Shown piece by piece: positions 48,901 to 58,777 of a DNA stretch of 64,000 bases; positions within the stretch are counted from its first letter, which is position 1, and every line of letters begins with the position of its first letter. The notes under the pieces were generated by a model. It did no database searches. It was not told the origin of the DNA and was given only the letters and a program-made list of their open reading frames with translations. This DNA is from Callaeas wilsoni (Eukaryota > Chordata > Aves > Passeriformes > Callaeidae), in NCBI GenBank assembly GCA_013398955.1, contig VWPU01004528.1:17014-81013 (forward strand), read 5' to 3'. The position numbers were made by a program, and so were the translations under genes.

Positions 48901-51900
48901 ATACAGCATTAAAGTCAGCTCAAATAGTAGCTTCATGCCAAAGAAAAATTCTTGTTTCCATCACATTTCTGAGGCTGCATTCTTTGCATCCGGCACTGAA
49001 GTCAATAGAGTTACTCACATGTGTGAATATGCATAGAAATGTTCGTAGTATTGACACTCCACAAGATACCCATTGTAGAGTTGTAACAGTAAACAACTCT
49101 CTCTTGCTAAGTGTGTGTTGCACTCTTGTATTAGGGTTCCAAATTTCCTGATAAACGGATAAATAGCAAGTATTTGCCAGTCTGTAACAAATTGGATTTG
49201 ATCAGCTTTTGTGGAAGATAACGGTTCGCCAACCAAAAAAAGTAATAGATTATTTAGTCCTATGGGCCATTCAGTGCTTTTAAGAGAATTAATTTTGCAC
49301 AGAGATCAGTTTGAATTTCTGGAGAAAAGCAGCAGTGCAGCCTCGAGGACAATGCAGAGGTTGCACAAGGCTAGGCTGGAACATTTTGCTCCCAAACCTT
49401 TAAACTAAGCAATAGCATCTATATTAGGTCCTGCTATGAATCCTGCTTAGTTTCATGAAGATCTTTAGTATGTGTTCTTTGTGTAAATAAAAGAATGAAT
49501 GGAACTCTGAATGCAGTGAAGGCAACTGGCTGGTTTGCAGGAAGAAGCGGGCTTGCCGGCTCTGCCTTTGTGCTTCATTTGCACAAAATTTGAAGAAAAC
49601 TTCACTTAGAACTGCATAGCTTTTTCCAGAAGTTGATTTTCCATTATGAACCAGGTCCTGCTCCTTCCTATTTGCTGAAAATAAGCTAGTGCATGTGAAA
49701 CACCTGAGATCTGATGCTTCATTTCCCTCTATAATACATAATCATCACAGTGATGTAGATAAGCAAAGAAGGGCAAGATAGAGGTCTCTTCTGGTTGTTT
49801 TCACATTTAGTTCACAGACCTGAAAAACAGAATGCTGGGCAGTGGCAGCATTGTGTAGCACTGAAATAATCATGCTGCCCATTCTGAAAGTCAGAATACA
49901 TTTTTCAAGGACACAGCAGCTCCCAGACTGTAGGTATTTTGTCATGCAAGAACAATGTTACCTAAACACTATGGGAAATAAAATTTTACCTGTTCTAGTT
50001 TCGCCTTGCTGTTGATTTTCTGTGCACACCCATATTTAGATACCATGTACACAAAGCATCCTTTTGAAAAACAAGTCTATTCAACCATGCAAATGAGTTT
50101 ATAAGGTCCTAGTAATACTGGATAGGTCACCTGCTATCTAATAAGTATTCCTACAAATACCGGCCATTTGAGCAAGATTCTGGGGTTTTCTGTCTTTTTA
50201 GCGTGCTGCCTCTGTCTCTTTAGAGTGGCTGGAGCAGCAAAGTAGGAAGGAGAGCTGCAACTAATCTTACCATCAGCCAGTGCTGAACAGTAACAAAGAG
50301 TATTGAAGCAAATTTCATAGGTTCATCTGCAGCTGGTGGGAGATGAAGCACAGTGCTTCAAGTTCCAGCATCCTGCAGAGATGACCCTGTTTGTGGGATA
50401 CCTCTTGTTACACTGAGGATGTTTAAATCTGAATTAGTCTACCTAGACTTTGTACACAGAGGTCAAAATACAGGTATGTACTTTTAGGCTGTTGACTTGT
50501 TTGTCCTACTTTGGGTCTTCTTTTGGTCAGGTGAACCTTGTAATTTCTTTGTCTACTGTTTTTCCCCTTCAAGAAAATGGGAAATGGAAGAGAAATGATC
50601 CTTGGTCTATTTTACTAAGGAAATGTGTATGTCTACTCTAAACCTGCTTTGTGTGAGAATCTAACCCTGTTCCTAATGACTTTTAAACATATTAGCTAAT
50701 TGTCATAAGAGATGACAAAGAAGCAGCAATATGGGAAAAAATATTTCCATAAGTTTCATGATAATAAGCAACTGGGGAAAGAAGGAAAACAGTTTCTGTC
50801 CCCACAGAAGAAAAGGTAGAAATATACTTTGACGTCTAGTAAATTGTAAAATTATTGGAAAAAGGAGAACGTTGGAAACCTGGTTTAGCTATTAGTTCAC
50901 TGCACTTCAGTTTCTCTTATGGCACTGTCCTCTAGTTAGAAACTTCTGTACCAGGCCACCATCATCCTTTCTGCTTTTTCTCCTCCTTCTTTCACTACTG
51001 TGTCTGCCCACATTGATGAGACTCCTTGCAGCATAGCTGTGAGGCAGAAGGGTGGTGACTTGCGCTACAAAAACAAAATCTGTTTGACAGCTGGTGTGAA
51101 GACAGCTGCTACGACTCCCTCCCATCTGCTAACAGAATCACCTCATTTAGGACTAGGTGTTCAGCAAGAAAACCTTTGCTGGCAGGGATGGGCAATGTGG
51201 TGTGTTTGGTCTCATAAATGAAGCCAGTCACTTCTGTCCTGCTACCTTGTGGAACAGGATTTGCAGGCAACGTTTTTAGGTAAGGGACTGTTTAATTCTA
51301 CAGCTGCTGGCATTTCTTCACTTGTGAGTGAGAGATTAATGCCCAAAATGTAGTGTTGTTTTTCCACCTTATAGCTGTAAAAGACACAAAGTTGCCCCTT
51401 TTTAAGGGGGAGGGAGAGGGCTGTATTTGTGATTGTGTACTCATCTCCTTGTACATTTCCCTCACATGCTAATGTGGTAATTGTTTAACGCTCAACTTCA
51501 TAAATGTTACAACTTTTTATACATTTGAGATTACCCCCTGCTCCTTTTTCTGTCTCTCAAGTTTTCATGTATGTGTGAGAACTTCAAGTACAGCTTTTGT
51601 GCCCTTGAATTTTGTGGCACTCTTTACATATATACAAAGCACTGTCCATTTTCTAACACTATTTACGTATATACAAAGCACTGCCAGTTTTCTGAGTGCA
51701 TGTGAGTCAAACTCCTGTTTAACCACTTACCTGTCATAACTTTCAGTATGATAAACTTACATAAGGAATTTTTTGTAAGATTTTTAATAGAGATTCTTCT
51801 AGCTACTAGCAAGGGATGTCTGAAACTTGTGTAAGCAGTAATTTTTCTTAAACTCTATCTATTTCCCATATACAAAATGTCACATGTACTAACTGGCTTT

Positions 51901-54900
51901 CATAATGTCCATAAGAAGAATCTGTGCTATCATATACATGTGCATACAGAGAAATATTAATGCTATAAATCATCATGTTAAACACACGGATGGATTTCAC
52001 AAGCTAGATATGAAATCAAATGAGCATTAAGTACTGGGAGTCATCCAAAATTACGAGAGAAGGAGAAAGCTTCTTTTTTTCCCTTCTTTGAAGATGAATT
52101 TGGCCTTCTATTGTAATCTTCTGGCTGTATGGCTGGGATAGCAAGAAATCCTCAGACAATATTCTAATATCCTGACATGTCATCTGTATTTGAGAAAATA
52201 GTGAGCAGTTGACTACCTTTAGTCCAAGACCACCAAATGCTGGTGTGCTTTGCAGCTGAAGGACGTAAGTATTTGCATGGCTTAAATTGGCTGTTCTGTA
52301 GAAAGTGTGTCAAATACTTGTCTTTCTTACCTCAAGTCTGTAGGCAGGCAGCACTATTTTTACTTTGTTCTCACCATTGCATGGAATACATACTGTAGAT
52401 GTCAGAGGTTAGATTTCTCTTGAGCAGGTTGTACATTTCTGTAGTACTGCTATGAGTAAGTAGTCTGGCCTGAGGAATGATTAAATAGAACCTGAGGAGC
52501 TTTTGTTTCTACAGTGAAGCATATTTGCATGCTCAAGGTGATGCCAGGTGATGGAAAGGTAGACGGGAGGGTAGGAAGTTGCGGATGAAGGGAATACTCT
52601 GAGCTGACTGAGTTGTTCTGAGCATGGTGTTAGTGAAGCTGCTGAGAAGTTCTGGGCTGAGGTTTTCAGGCTTGCTCACAGGTTACATGCTGTCTCTGAA
52701 GTGACTGTCACAAAGCTGAGAAAATATACCCACCGTGCCTGCTGTTCCTTCTTGCTCCCGTGTTAAGTAAAGTGAAAGCTCAGTGGTTTTGTCCTGAAAG
52801 AATTGATGGTGCAGTGTTGCCACCTTGTGCTGTATTGGGAGATTAGGAGTCTGGCATCCTGAGAAAAGAGAAAATACAACAGTGCATTTTACAAAGCAAG
52901 AAATCTCCTGGAGATTTTGAGATTGGGATTAAGACCAGTGTGTTCTCCACCCTTCGCACCACCCTGCTGTTTTATAAAAGTGTATATAAATGTTTCAGTA
53001 TTATTTGTTTTAGTACAGCAGCATGCAGGGTAGTTGAAATTCCATGTGACATAATTTTCTCATATAATTAAAAAAATAGAATTGGAAAATACATTCGTGC
53101 TCATATTTTCATATTGCATATAAAACTGAGCATTTCAAGTGTGAATTTTTGTAACATCTTACCACTATTACCCTTATTGTTAGAATATAAATTCTATAGA
53201 TGGATGCTGTTCTACAAAGCAAGTGTTAATTTTATAAATTTTTTGTCATTTTTGTCAGTTTGTGTCCACAGTGCATGATGGCAAAAGATCGTCACATAGT
53301 TGCCTCATATAATAGAGAAAATGTGTGTGGCATTTTAGCTTCTTCTTGCAGAAGTTTAGACTGCGTGGTTGTAGTAAACTTTATTTTCAGTTTCATACTG
53401 AAAAATATTTTTTCATGGAAGAGCAGCAAAAATAAAAAAAACCCGAAAACAAACGTTTTGCTTAATCAAAACTAGAAGAGTGTAAAAGGGCACTGCTGGT
53501 TTGTGGACAACTCGTTGTCCCCTGGGACTCCCAGCTCCTTCTCTGCAGAGCTGCTTTCCAGCGGGTCAGCCACCAGCCTGTACTGATGCCTGGGTTATTC
53601 CTGCCCAGGTTCTGAGCCCTGCACTTGTCATTGTTGAGTTTCAAAAGATTCTGCCCTGCCTGTCTCTCAGGTCTGCTGAGATCCTTCTAAATAGCCACAT
53701 AGGGTTCTGGGGCATCAGTCACTCCTAGCTTTTTCCTTTTTTTATAAAGAAGGTAAAAAGGAATTAGTAGGTTATATTGTGTTGTTTTGTAATGTCTTTT
53801 TTTTTTTCTTGAAAAAAAAAAAAGTCCTACCAAAAAGTCTAAACTCATTTTGCTTAATCAAAATTGGATGAGTGCTTACAGTTTCTATAAAGATGATAAA
53901 TGGGATTAGTCAACTGTAATGTACAAGAGCAAATTTTGTCCCATCTGTGCCCTTAGTTATCTGGTAATAGCAACCATCCTGAATTTTTGGCTTTCTTAAG
54001 CAGTGTCTGATGGCAAAGTATGAGGTGTTAAAGCACGGAGTATACCTGTCACGTTATATTCCAGTTTGTCCATTCAAAACCAAGTCCAGATTTCCTTGGC
54101 TTTTTTGTAGACATTTGAGCTGCTGATCTGTTCCCCATAGTTTCAGAGACAAGCAGTTTTTCATTTAAAGGAAATTAATGACATTTTTTTACCTCTCAAA
54201 GAATATTCAAGTGTCAGTCACTTGTATTAAACATACTGATTTATTTAATTATACTGCTGCATTGTTTATGACTTGGCCTTTGAATATAGAATTATAGAAT
54301 GGTTTGGGTTGGAAGGGACCTTTAAAGGTCATCTGGCCCAAACCCCTGCAGTGAGCAGGAGCATCTCAACTAGACTAGGTTGCTCAGAGCCCTGTCCAAC
54401 CTGACCTTGAATGTTCCCAGGGATGGAGTATCTACCACCTCTGTGGGCAACCTGTTCCGGTGTTTCACTAACCTCATCATAAACCATTTCTTCCTTGTAT
54501 CTAATCCAAATCTACTCTCCTTCAGTTTGTTATTGCCCCTTGTCCTATTGCTGCAGACCCTGATAAAAAACCTGTCCCCATTTTACTGGTAAGCCTCCTT
54601 TAATTATTGGAAAGTGACACACAATAAGGTCTGTCTGGAACCTTCTTTTCCTCAGGCTGAGCAACCATAACTCTTACAGCCTTTCCTCACAGGAGAGGTG
54701 CTCCATCCCTCATTCCCAGCCCTCTCCTGGACTCACTCCAACAGGCCAATGTCCCTCCTGTGCTGGGATCCCAGAGCTGGATGCAGCACTGCAGGTGGGG
54801 TCTCACCTGAGCAGAGGGGCAGAATCTCTTCCCTTGCCCTGCTGGCCCCGCTGCTCTGGGTGCAGCCCAGGATATGGCTGGCTTTCTAGACTGCAATTGC

Positions 54901-57900
54901 ACATTGCCAGCTCATTCCAGTTTTTCATCCACCAGCACCCCCAAGTTACTCTTCGCAGGGCTACTCTCAATCCACGGCCCAGTCTGTATTGATACTGGGG
55001 ATTGCCCCAGCTCTGGTGTTGAACCCTGCACTTGTACTTGTTGAACCTCATGAGGCTCAACCTTCTTGAGCTTGTTCAGGTGCCTCTGGATGACATCCCA
55101 TCCTTGAGATTCATCACTCAGCCTGGTGTTGTCTGCCAGCTTGCTGAGAGTGTGCTCGATCCCACTGTCTGTGTCGTCAACATATTTCATTTCTTAAAAT
55201 AACCCTTCATTAACTGCATTATAAAGTGGTGCTAAAGACCTGTGCATACAAAATTAGAATTGGAAAAAGTGTTTTGACTACTTGCCAGGTGGACATAGGA
55301 GAAGAGAACTGCTGAAAAGGCCCAGTTAGGAGGTCATTCTGCATGGACCTATTTCTTCAACTCTTGCTGTGTGGTGACTATTACTAATCTAGTTCCGGGG
55401 CAGCAGGTAGAGTAGCAGAGTAATTTGGAAAGAACATAAAGCTTTTGTTGGTTTGGTTTTGTTGTTAGAACAGTACGATGGAGATACACTTTTCACATGT
55501 CTTGGTTTTAGCTGGTACAGTGCTGTGCTTTGTGATCGTTTTGGTTTTTGCTGAGCACTGCTCACCCTAAGTCAAGGAATTCTCAGTGTCCCATGCTCTG
55601 CCAGGTAATAGGTGTTCCAAAAGCTGGGAGGGAGCATGGCCAGAGCAGCTGACCCAAAAGGATGTTCACTGCCATGGAACATTATGCTCAGTAAATGAAC
55701 TGAGGAGAGTTGGCCAGGAGGTGCTGGTCTGTGCTGGGAGATGGGCTGGGCTGGGGGTCAGTGGGCAGTGAGCAATTGTATTGTGCAGCACTTGGTTTTT
55801 TGGGTTTTATTCCTTTCTCTTTCTCTTGCTCTCACTTTCTCTCCCTGTCCCCCTTCTCATTATAGTTGTTACCATTCCTACTGTTATTATACTTTTATTT
55901 CAATTATTAACTTGTTCTTAACTCACTGTTTTTTGGATTCTCCTTCTCATCCCACTGCGGGCAGAAGGGAGATGAGTGAGCAGTTGTGTGGTATTTAGTT
56001 GCTATCTGGGGCTAAAATACAACTATAAAATCAGTGGTTTGCCTGGACTCATTACATTTAAACATAAAGATGTCCACAGCATTCTTCTTTGCTTTCCCAA
56101 GAAAAAAGAACCATTATTTTCTCAAGAGGAAATAACAATGTTTAATTGACTCTTGGCTATTTTTTGTGTTCCTTTTATTAATTTCTTGGAAATTGCAGTG
56201 TGCCAGAGTTTCTAGAGCAAAGTTTACTTTTTCCCATAATTGCTTATCTTCTTAAATGCACCCTCTTAGTATATGGGGGAAAAGAACCATGTTCTGAAGA
56301 CTGTTTCCATTATTAGAACTATTATTAGAACTCCCTCCTGTTTAATTTTCTGCTTCCTTTATATTTTGCTGTTTTAAAATGCATCTGGACTAAACATATT
56401 TGTGTTTTGTTTGGATATAGGTTCAGCACAATGCAGATAAATCTACTACACTGAAACTGGCAGATTTCGGCCTTGCAAAGCAGGTTACAAAACCCATATT
56501 TACTGTCTGTGGAACACCAACGTATGTTGCTCCTGAAATACTTGCTGAGAAGGGTGAGTGTATATATTTATAATTTGTCATAAATCTTACAATTATGCTG
56601 AACTTTCTAATAATGGAAATAGTCCAGAATGTTTCAACCTACTGAAATATCTTTTCAGGGTAGGAGGTTGGCTAGCAGTGTAATTTGGGAAAGGAAGCCT
56701 CTTAGTTTTTAACAAACACAAGCATGACATCAGTTATATTTGCATTATTAGTGTTTGTACTAGTATACCACTGACTTCTAAGCAGATAAGTCATAACATA
56801 TCATAGATAATAATTCCTGAAGTGAGGAAATGACCAAAAGTTCATGTTGCAACCTAAGGGTAGCCAGCCTCATTTCTTTACTATAATCCAAACAACTTTC
56901 CAAAGCCCTTGATGATGCAAAATCATTTTGAACATGTATGTTAAAATTATATAACCATCCAAAACATGTTTTCACATCACAAGGAATTTTGAAGATTTCA
57001 TCTCCAAAAAGATTCAGACCTGGAAAGAAGTCAGTTCTCTTGGTGACTCAAGCAAATCTATTTCTGGTTTTTGTTCTGTGGAGCTGGGTTGCACATCTCC
57101 AGTTATATCCAGTTTCAATGGAAACTTGGCACTCTTAGTTCTTTTTTAAAGGGAATCTGAGGATGACTATTTTAGAAATATGTGCTGTGTTTTCTCAATT
57201 AGTCTCCAGTTGACACTGGCCTTGTGAGACAGTGTTTGTGAAACATGTTGTGGAAAAGAGAGACTGTGAGAGCCCTAGCTAATAATGGGCAGCTGGTAAG
57301 CATGGTGTACCAGCCACTTATTCTTTTGCTGACCTCATCTTTTCGAGGAACTGAGCAGAGATTGTGTGTTTCTTTTTCATTCTATTTCCAAGAAACAGTT
57401 CCTTTGCAGCGGTGAGTTTTCTTTCTAAAACAAGACTTATGGTTTGTCCCTTCTTCCTTAGGCTATGGACTCGAAGTAGACCTGTGGGCAGCTGGTGTGA
57501 TCCTTTACATCCTGCTCTGTGGTTTTCCCCCTTTTCGCAGTCAGGACCGTGATCAAGAGGAGCTGTTTCAGATCATACAGCTGGGTCACTATGAGTTCCT
57601 ATCCCCTTACTGGGACAATATTTCTGCAGGTAAGATTCTGCACTTACAACAGATCTGAGAAGTGGCAGTCTTCTTCCCTAGAGTGGGGAAAACTCTTTTT
57701 TCAGGGCAGTGAGCTCGATCAACTTGGGGTGCTTTACAGGCCTCTCTTGTGTGAATCTGTGCTTTAAATGAGAATTTAGTCCTCTGGTGCTGTGGATGGC
57801 TGTGTTTCTGCATGTTAGTTCTGATTGCTTTATGGATTCCTTGATTCCTCCCTTTCTAGGGAAAAGCAAGGACTTTCCTCATCTAGTTTATATGTCTCTG

Positions 57901-58777
57901 CAGAAAAAGGTGCCAAAATAATCTCAAGGGTTATGTTAGATTGTAAAGATGTTATCAAAAATCTTAAGAGCTGTGAATGAAGTCTCTGCCCTGCAGAACA
58001 CAGTGTGGATTTGCTATTAACAATGGGGTCTGCACGTAGTAGTTTTTTCTTTCTCATAGGCTAGTACAGTGTCTTTTGTGCACTCTTCAAAATCAGAAAC
58101 CCTAAAACTCCTTTACACCCTGTACAGTGTTTTAAAGAACATGTTCCACAGCATTTGACAACATTTATGCCTCTTAAGGAATGAGATACCCAGTGCTCAT
58201 TCCTGTGAATGCAAACACTTAGCCCGATGCCTTCAGCACGCTTTTGAGATTAAATTCTCTTCACTTTCTCCTCTCTTTCTGAAGGGGAGAATGACATCAG
58301 TAATGGAGATTTAATATCTTCTGTCACTAATTCTAACTCCAGTTGTTAGAATAGCTCCTGGGGATAGTTACAAAAACCATGGTAAAACTAATGAAAAAAA
58401 ATAAGAGGGACATTTTGTGTGGGTCTAACTGTCACCATCACAGGATGGGTAAGGTTGGAAGTGACCACAGTGGGTCATGTGCTTCAAACCTGCTGGAGCA
58501 GGGTCATCCTAGAGCACACTGCACAGCATCATCACACCACCATGCTTCACGCCTCTTTCCTTTGCTTTCTTTCATAATAGCAGCAAAAGACCTCATCACC
58601 AGGCTGTTGATAGTGGATCCCCAGAAGCGCTACACAGCACGTCAAGTACTTCAGCACCCCTGGATCAGAACAGCTGGAAAAACCAACAGCAGGAATTTGC
58701 AGAGGGAAGTGACAATAAATATTGAGCGCCATTTCCGGGCCCAGCGTCGAAAGGAAGTTGCTGATGAGGACACATGA
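33616..58777 (+). CDS. DCLK3: DCLK3, doublecortin-like kinase 3 (five coding exons)
   Basis: Exons 33616-33676, 46477-48365, 56421-56553, 57462-57629 and 58581-58777 join in frame to 815 codons plus TGA at 58775-58777. The product is a Ser/Thr kinase of the CaMK group, doublecortin-like subfamily. Residues about 84-172 form a single doublecortin domain; 175-520 are a charged, Lys/Glu/Arg-rich linker with a short predicted coiled coil; 522-779 are the kinase domain. Kinase landmarks are all present: glycine loop IGDGNFAVV at 528-536, ATP-binding Lys551, catalytic HRDLKPEN with Asp643, DFG at 665-667, APE at 687-689. DCLK1 and DCLK2 have two doublecortin domains, DCLK3 one. The length agrees with the long human form as I recall it, whereas the older human model starts at the equivalent of Met163. 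The family phosphorylates Ser/Thr of proteins and is expressed mainly in brain. Confidence 0.92.
36112..36159. repeat. 24-bp tandem duplication
   Basis: Two adjacent copies of TTTCTTGTAAATAAAATTAGACTC, the second differing at two positions. This is a simple local duplication. Confidence 0.85.
36192..36255. repeat. Imperfect palindrome, ancient MITE-like repeat
   Basis: Outer arms CTGATCCA (36192-36199) and TGGATCAG (36248-36255) and inner arms CTGAAGCTAAT (36207-36217) and ATTAGCTTCAG (36230-36240) form a 64-bp hairpin. The arrangement resembles an old palindromic repeat common in reptile genomes, with 'gatccag...ttgaagtcaatgg' arms. The family is not verified. Confidence 0.55.
38644..39186 (-). 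other. Unrecognised 180-codon open frame
   Basis: An ATG-started frame of 180 codons on the minus strand within DCLK3 intron 1. The conceptual protein has no domain I recognise, no low-complexity bias and no obvious transposon similarity. It is longer than neighbouring chance frames, but nothing (promoter, splice sites, codon pattern) supports expression. Most likely chance or a relic. Confidence 0.15.
39425..39475. repeat. Fragment of an ancient repeat, tentative
   Basis: TTGATCTCAACTACACTGGTGTACATCA resembles an old reptile/bird repeat arm of the form 'tgatctcagttacactggtgtaaatc'. Only one arm is visible. Confidence 0.3.
39697..39720. repeat. (GTTTT)n simple repeat
   Basis: About five units of GTTTT in a row. 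Confidence 0.9.
40835..41012 (-). mobile_element. CR1 LINE fragment, antisense
   Basis: GTTGCTCCAACAGGTGCACA followed by GGGGGCCCCAGAGCTGGGTG, GCAGTGCTCCAGG and CTTGCTGGCCATGCTGCTTT is the reverse complement of the region just 5' of the CR1 3' end. It is a short, diverged copy lacking both CR1 ends. Confidence 0.8.
44760..44845. repeat. Degraded ancient amniote repeat (MIR-like), tentative
   Basis: AAAATGAAGCCAAGAGTTAAGGGACATGCC then GGGGGCACACAGCGCTTAGC resembles the widespread 'gaaactgaggcacagagaggttaagtgacttgcccaaggtcacacagcaagt' block of old SINE-type repeats, one of the clearer matches of this kind in the window. Confidence 0.45.
46010..46140 (+). mobile_element. Ancient CR1/L3-like LINE remnant, tentative
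   Basis: GTAATTGTGGAATTTGTTGCC, ATGGGGTTTACAGGGACCAAA, and GAGTTCAGAATGGAATTGAG...GAGTTCATGGGAGA follow the order of the 'tggaattcattgcca / gaggccaaaagt / attcaaaaagggattggac' region of old CR1/L3 LINE 3' ends. Divergence is much greater than in the other CR1 copies here. It ends about 340 bp before DCLK3 exon 2. Confidence 0.4.
46477..48365 (+). CDS. DCLK3: DCLK3 exon 2 (doublecortin domain, linker, N-lobe of kinase)
   Basis: Acceptor TTGCCTTAG, donor TTTTG before GTAAGT, 1,889 bp. It encodes residues 21-650. The doublecortin domain starts at about Lys86 with [11 protein letters not shown] and shows the family pattern of a basic strand followed by [19 protein letters not shown] and [12 protein letters not shown]. 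Met163 (46902) matches the start of the shorter human model. The linker has a C-x2-C next to a run of Glu/Arg/Gln residues (around 47320-47390) and long Lys/Glu-rich stretches. The kinase N-lobe begins at Tyr522 (47979), with the glycine loop at 47997, Lys551 at 48066, and the catalytic HRDLKPEN starting at 48336. The exon ends on a codon boundary just after this motif. Confidence 0.95.
48994..49028. repeat. Fragment of an ancient repeat, tentative
   Basis: CACTGAAGTCAATAGAGTTACTCACATGTGTGAAT resembles an old reptile/bird repeat with a 'gaagtcaatgggattactcacatgagtaa' core. It is very short. Confidence 0.35.
51618..51695. repeat. 39-bp tandem duplication
   Basis: Two adjacent 39-bp copies sharing TATATACAAAGCACTG, differing at five positions (about 87% identity by eye). 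Confidence 0.9.
53462..53705 (-). mobile_element. CR1 LINE fragment, antisense
   Basis: The minus strand of this block encodes a short relic reading [19 protein letters not shown], which resembles the part of CR1 ORF2 just after the reverse transcriptase core (a segment of the form 'MKFNKDKCKVLHLGRNNP'). The nucleotide sequence CAGAGCTGCTTTCCAGCGGG and GAGCCCTGCACTTGTCATTG matches other antisense CR1 copies. It is truncated and not functional. Confidence 0.8.
54284..55196 (-). mobile_element. CR1 LINE, antisense, 3' about 900 bp
   Basis: The + strand starts with the reverse complement of the CR1 terminal octamers (TAGAATTATAGAAT at 54287-54300), then the CR1 3' UTR (GGTTTGGGTTGGAAGGGACC, GGGCAACCTGTTCCGGTGTT), and continues into the end of ORF2. 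On the minus strand, 55190-54912 still reads as the C-terminal part of the CR1 reverse-transcriptase region ([20 protein letters not shown]), and a second frame at 55060-54803 continues it, showing a frameshift. It is a 5'-truncated, inactive copy within DCLK3 intron 2. Confidence 0.93.
55498..56025 (+). mobile_element. Solo LTR of the same type as at 8988, sense, degraded
   Basis: The block runs from TGTCTTGGTTTTAGCTGGTA to GGGGCTAAAATACAACT and follows the LTR at 8988 segment by segment (CAAGGAATTCTCAGTGTCCC, CATGCTCTGCCAG, GAGCATGGCCAGAGCAGCTGACCC). It lacks about 30-35 bp near its 5' end that are present in the other copy, and its TATA region has changed to AGTAAATGAACTG. No flanking duplication is visible and there are no retroviral genes beside it. 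It is an older or more decayed solo LTR. Confidence 0.8.
56421..56553 (+). CDS. DCLK3: DCLK3 exon 3 (activation segment)
   Basis: A 133-bp exon between GGATATAG and GGTGAGTG. It encodes residues 651-694, starting [20 protein letters not shown] and ending VAPEILAEK, plus one carried base. It holds the DFG motif, the T-loop [13 protein letters not shown] and the APE motif. All catalytic residues are intact. Confidence 0.96.
56554..57461 (+). other. DCLK3: DCLK3 intron 3
   Basis: Intron of about 900 bp, GTGAGT to TTCCTTAG. No feature recognised inside. Confidence 0.75.
57462..57629 (+). CDS. DCLK3: DCLK3 exon 4 (kinase C-lobe)
   Basis: A 168-bp exon with acceptor TTCCTTAG and donor GTAAGA. With the carried base it begins [20 protein letters not shown], the subdomain IX region with the invariant Asp and Trp, and ends WDNISA with one base carried over. 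Phase matches both neighbours. Confidence 0.95.
57630..58580 (+). other. DCLK3: DCLK3 intron 4
   Basis: Intron of 951 bp, GTAAGA to CATAATAG. The acceptor is a tandem TAGCAG. No other feature recognised. Confidence 0.75.
58581..58777 (+). CDS. DCLK3: DCLK3 exon 5 (end of kinase domain and C-terminus)
   Basis: The first two bases complete Ala751; the exon then reads [20 protein letters not shown], reaches HPWI at 776-779 (end of the kinase fold) and finishes with a basic tail ending VADEDT and TGA at 58775-58777. I chose 58581 over the adjacent AG at 58583 because it keeps the same length as the human protein (NIS-x-AAKDL, from memory). The frame open upstream of 58581 is intronic. Confidence 0.94.

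Larger units (their letters stand above)
48366..56420 (+). other. DCLK3: DCLK3 intron 2
   Basis: An 8-kb intron from GTAAGT to GGATATAG, splitting the kinase domain right after the catalytic loop. It contains two antisense CR1 copies, a second LTR of the same type as at 8988, a 39-bp tandem duplication and an old repeat scrap near 48994. No other coding exon was recognised. Confidence 0.75.

Noticed and set aside
58379..58580. Open frame upstream of DCLK3 exon 5, with an ATG at 58379
   Set aside because: It is the intron tail; the kinase alignment starts only at the acceptor, after the TAG at 58578-58580.
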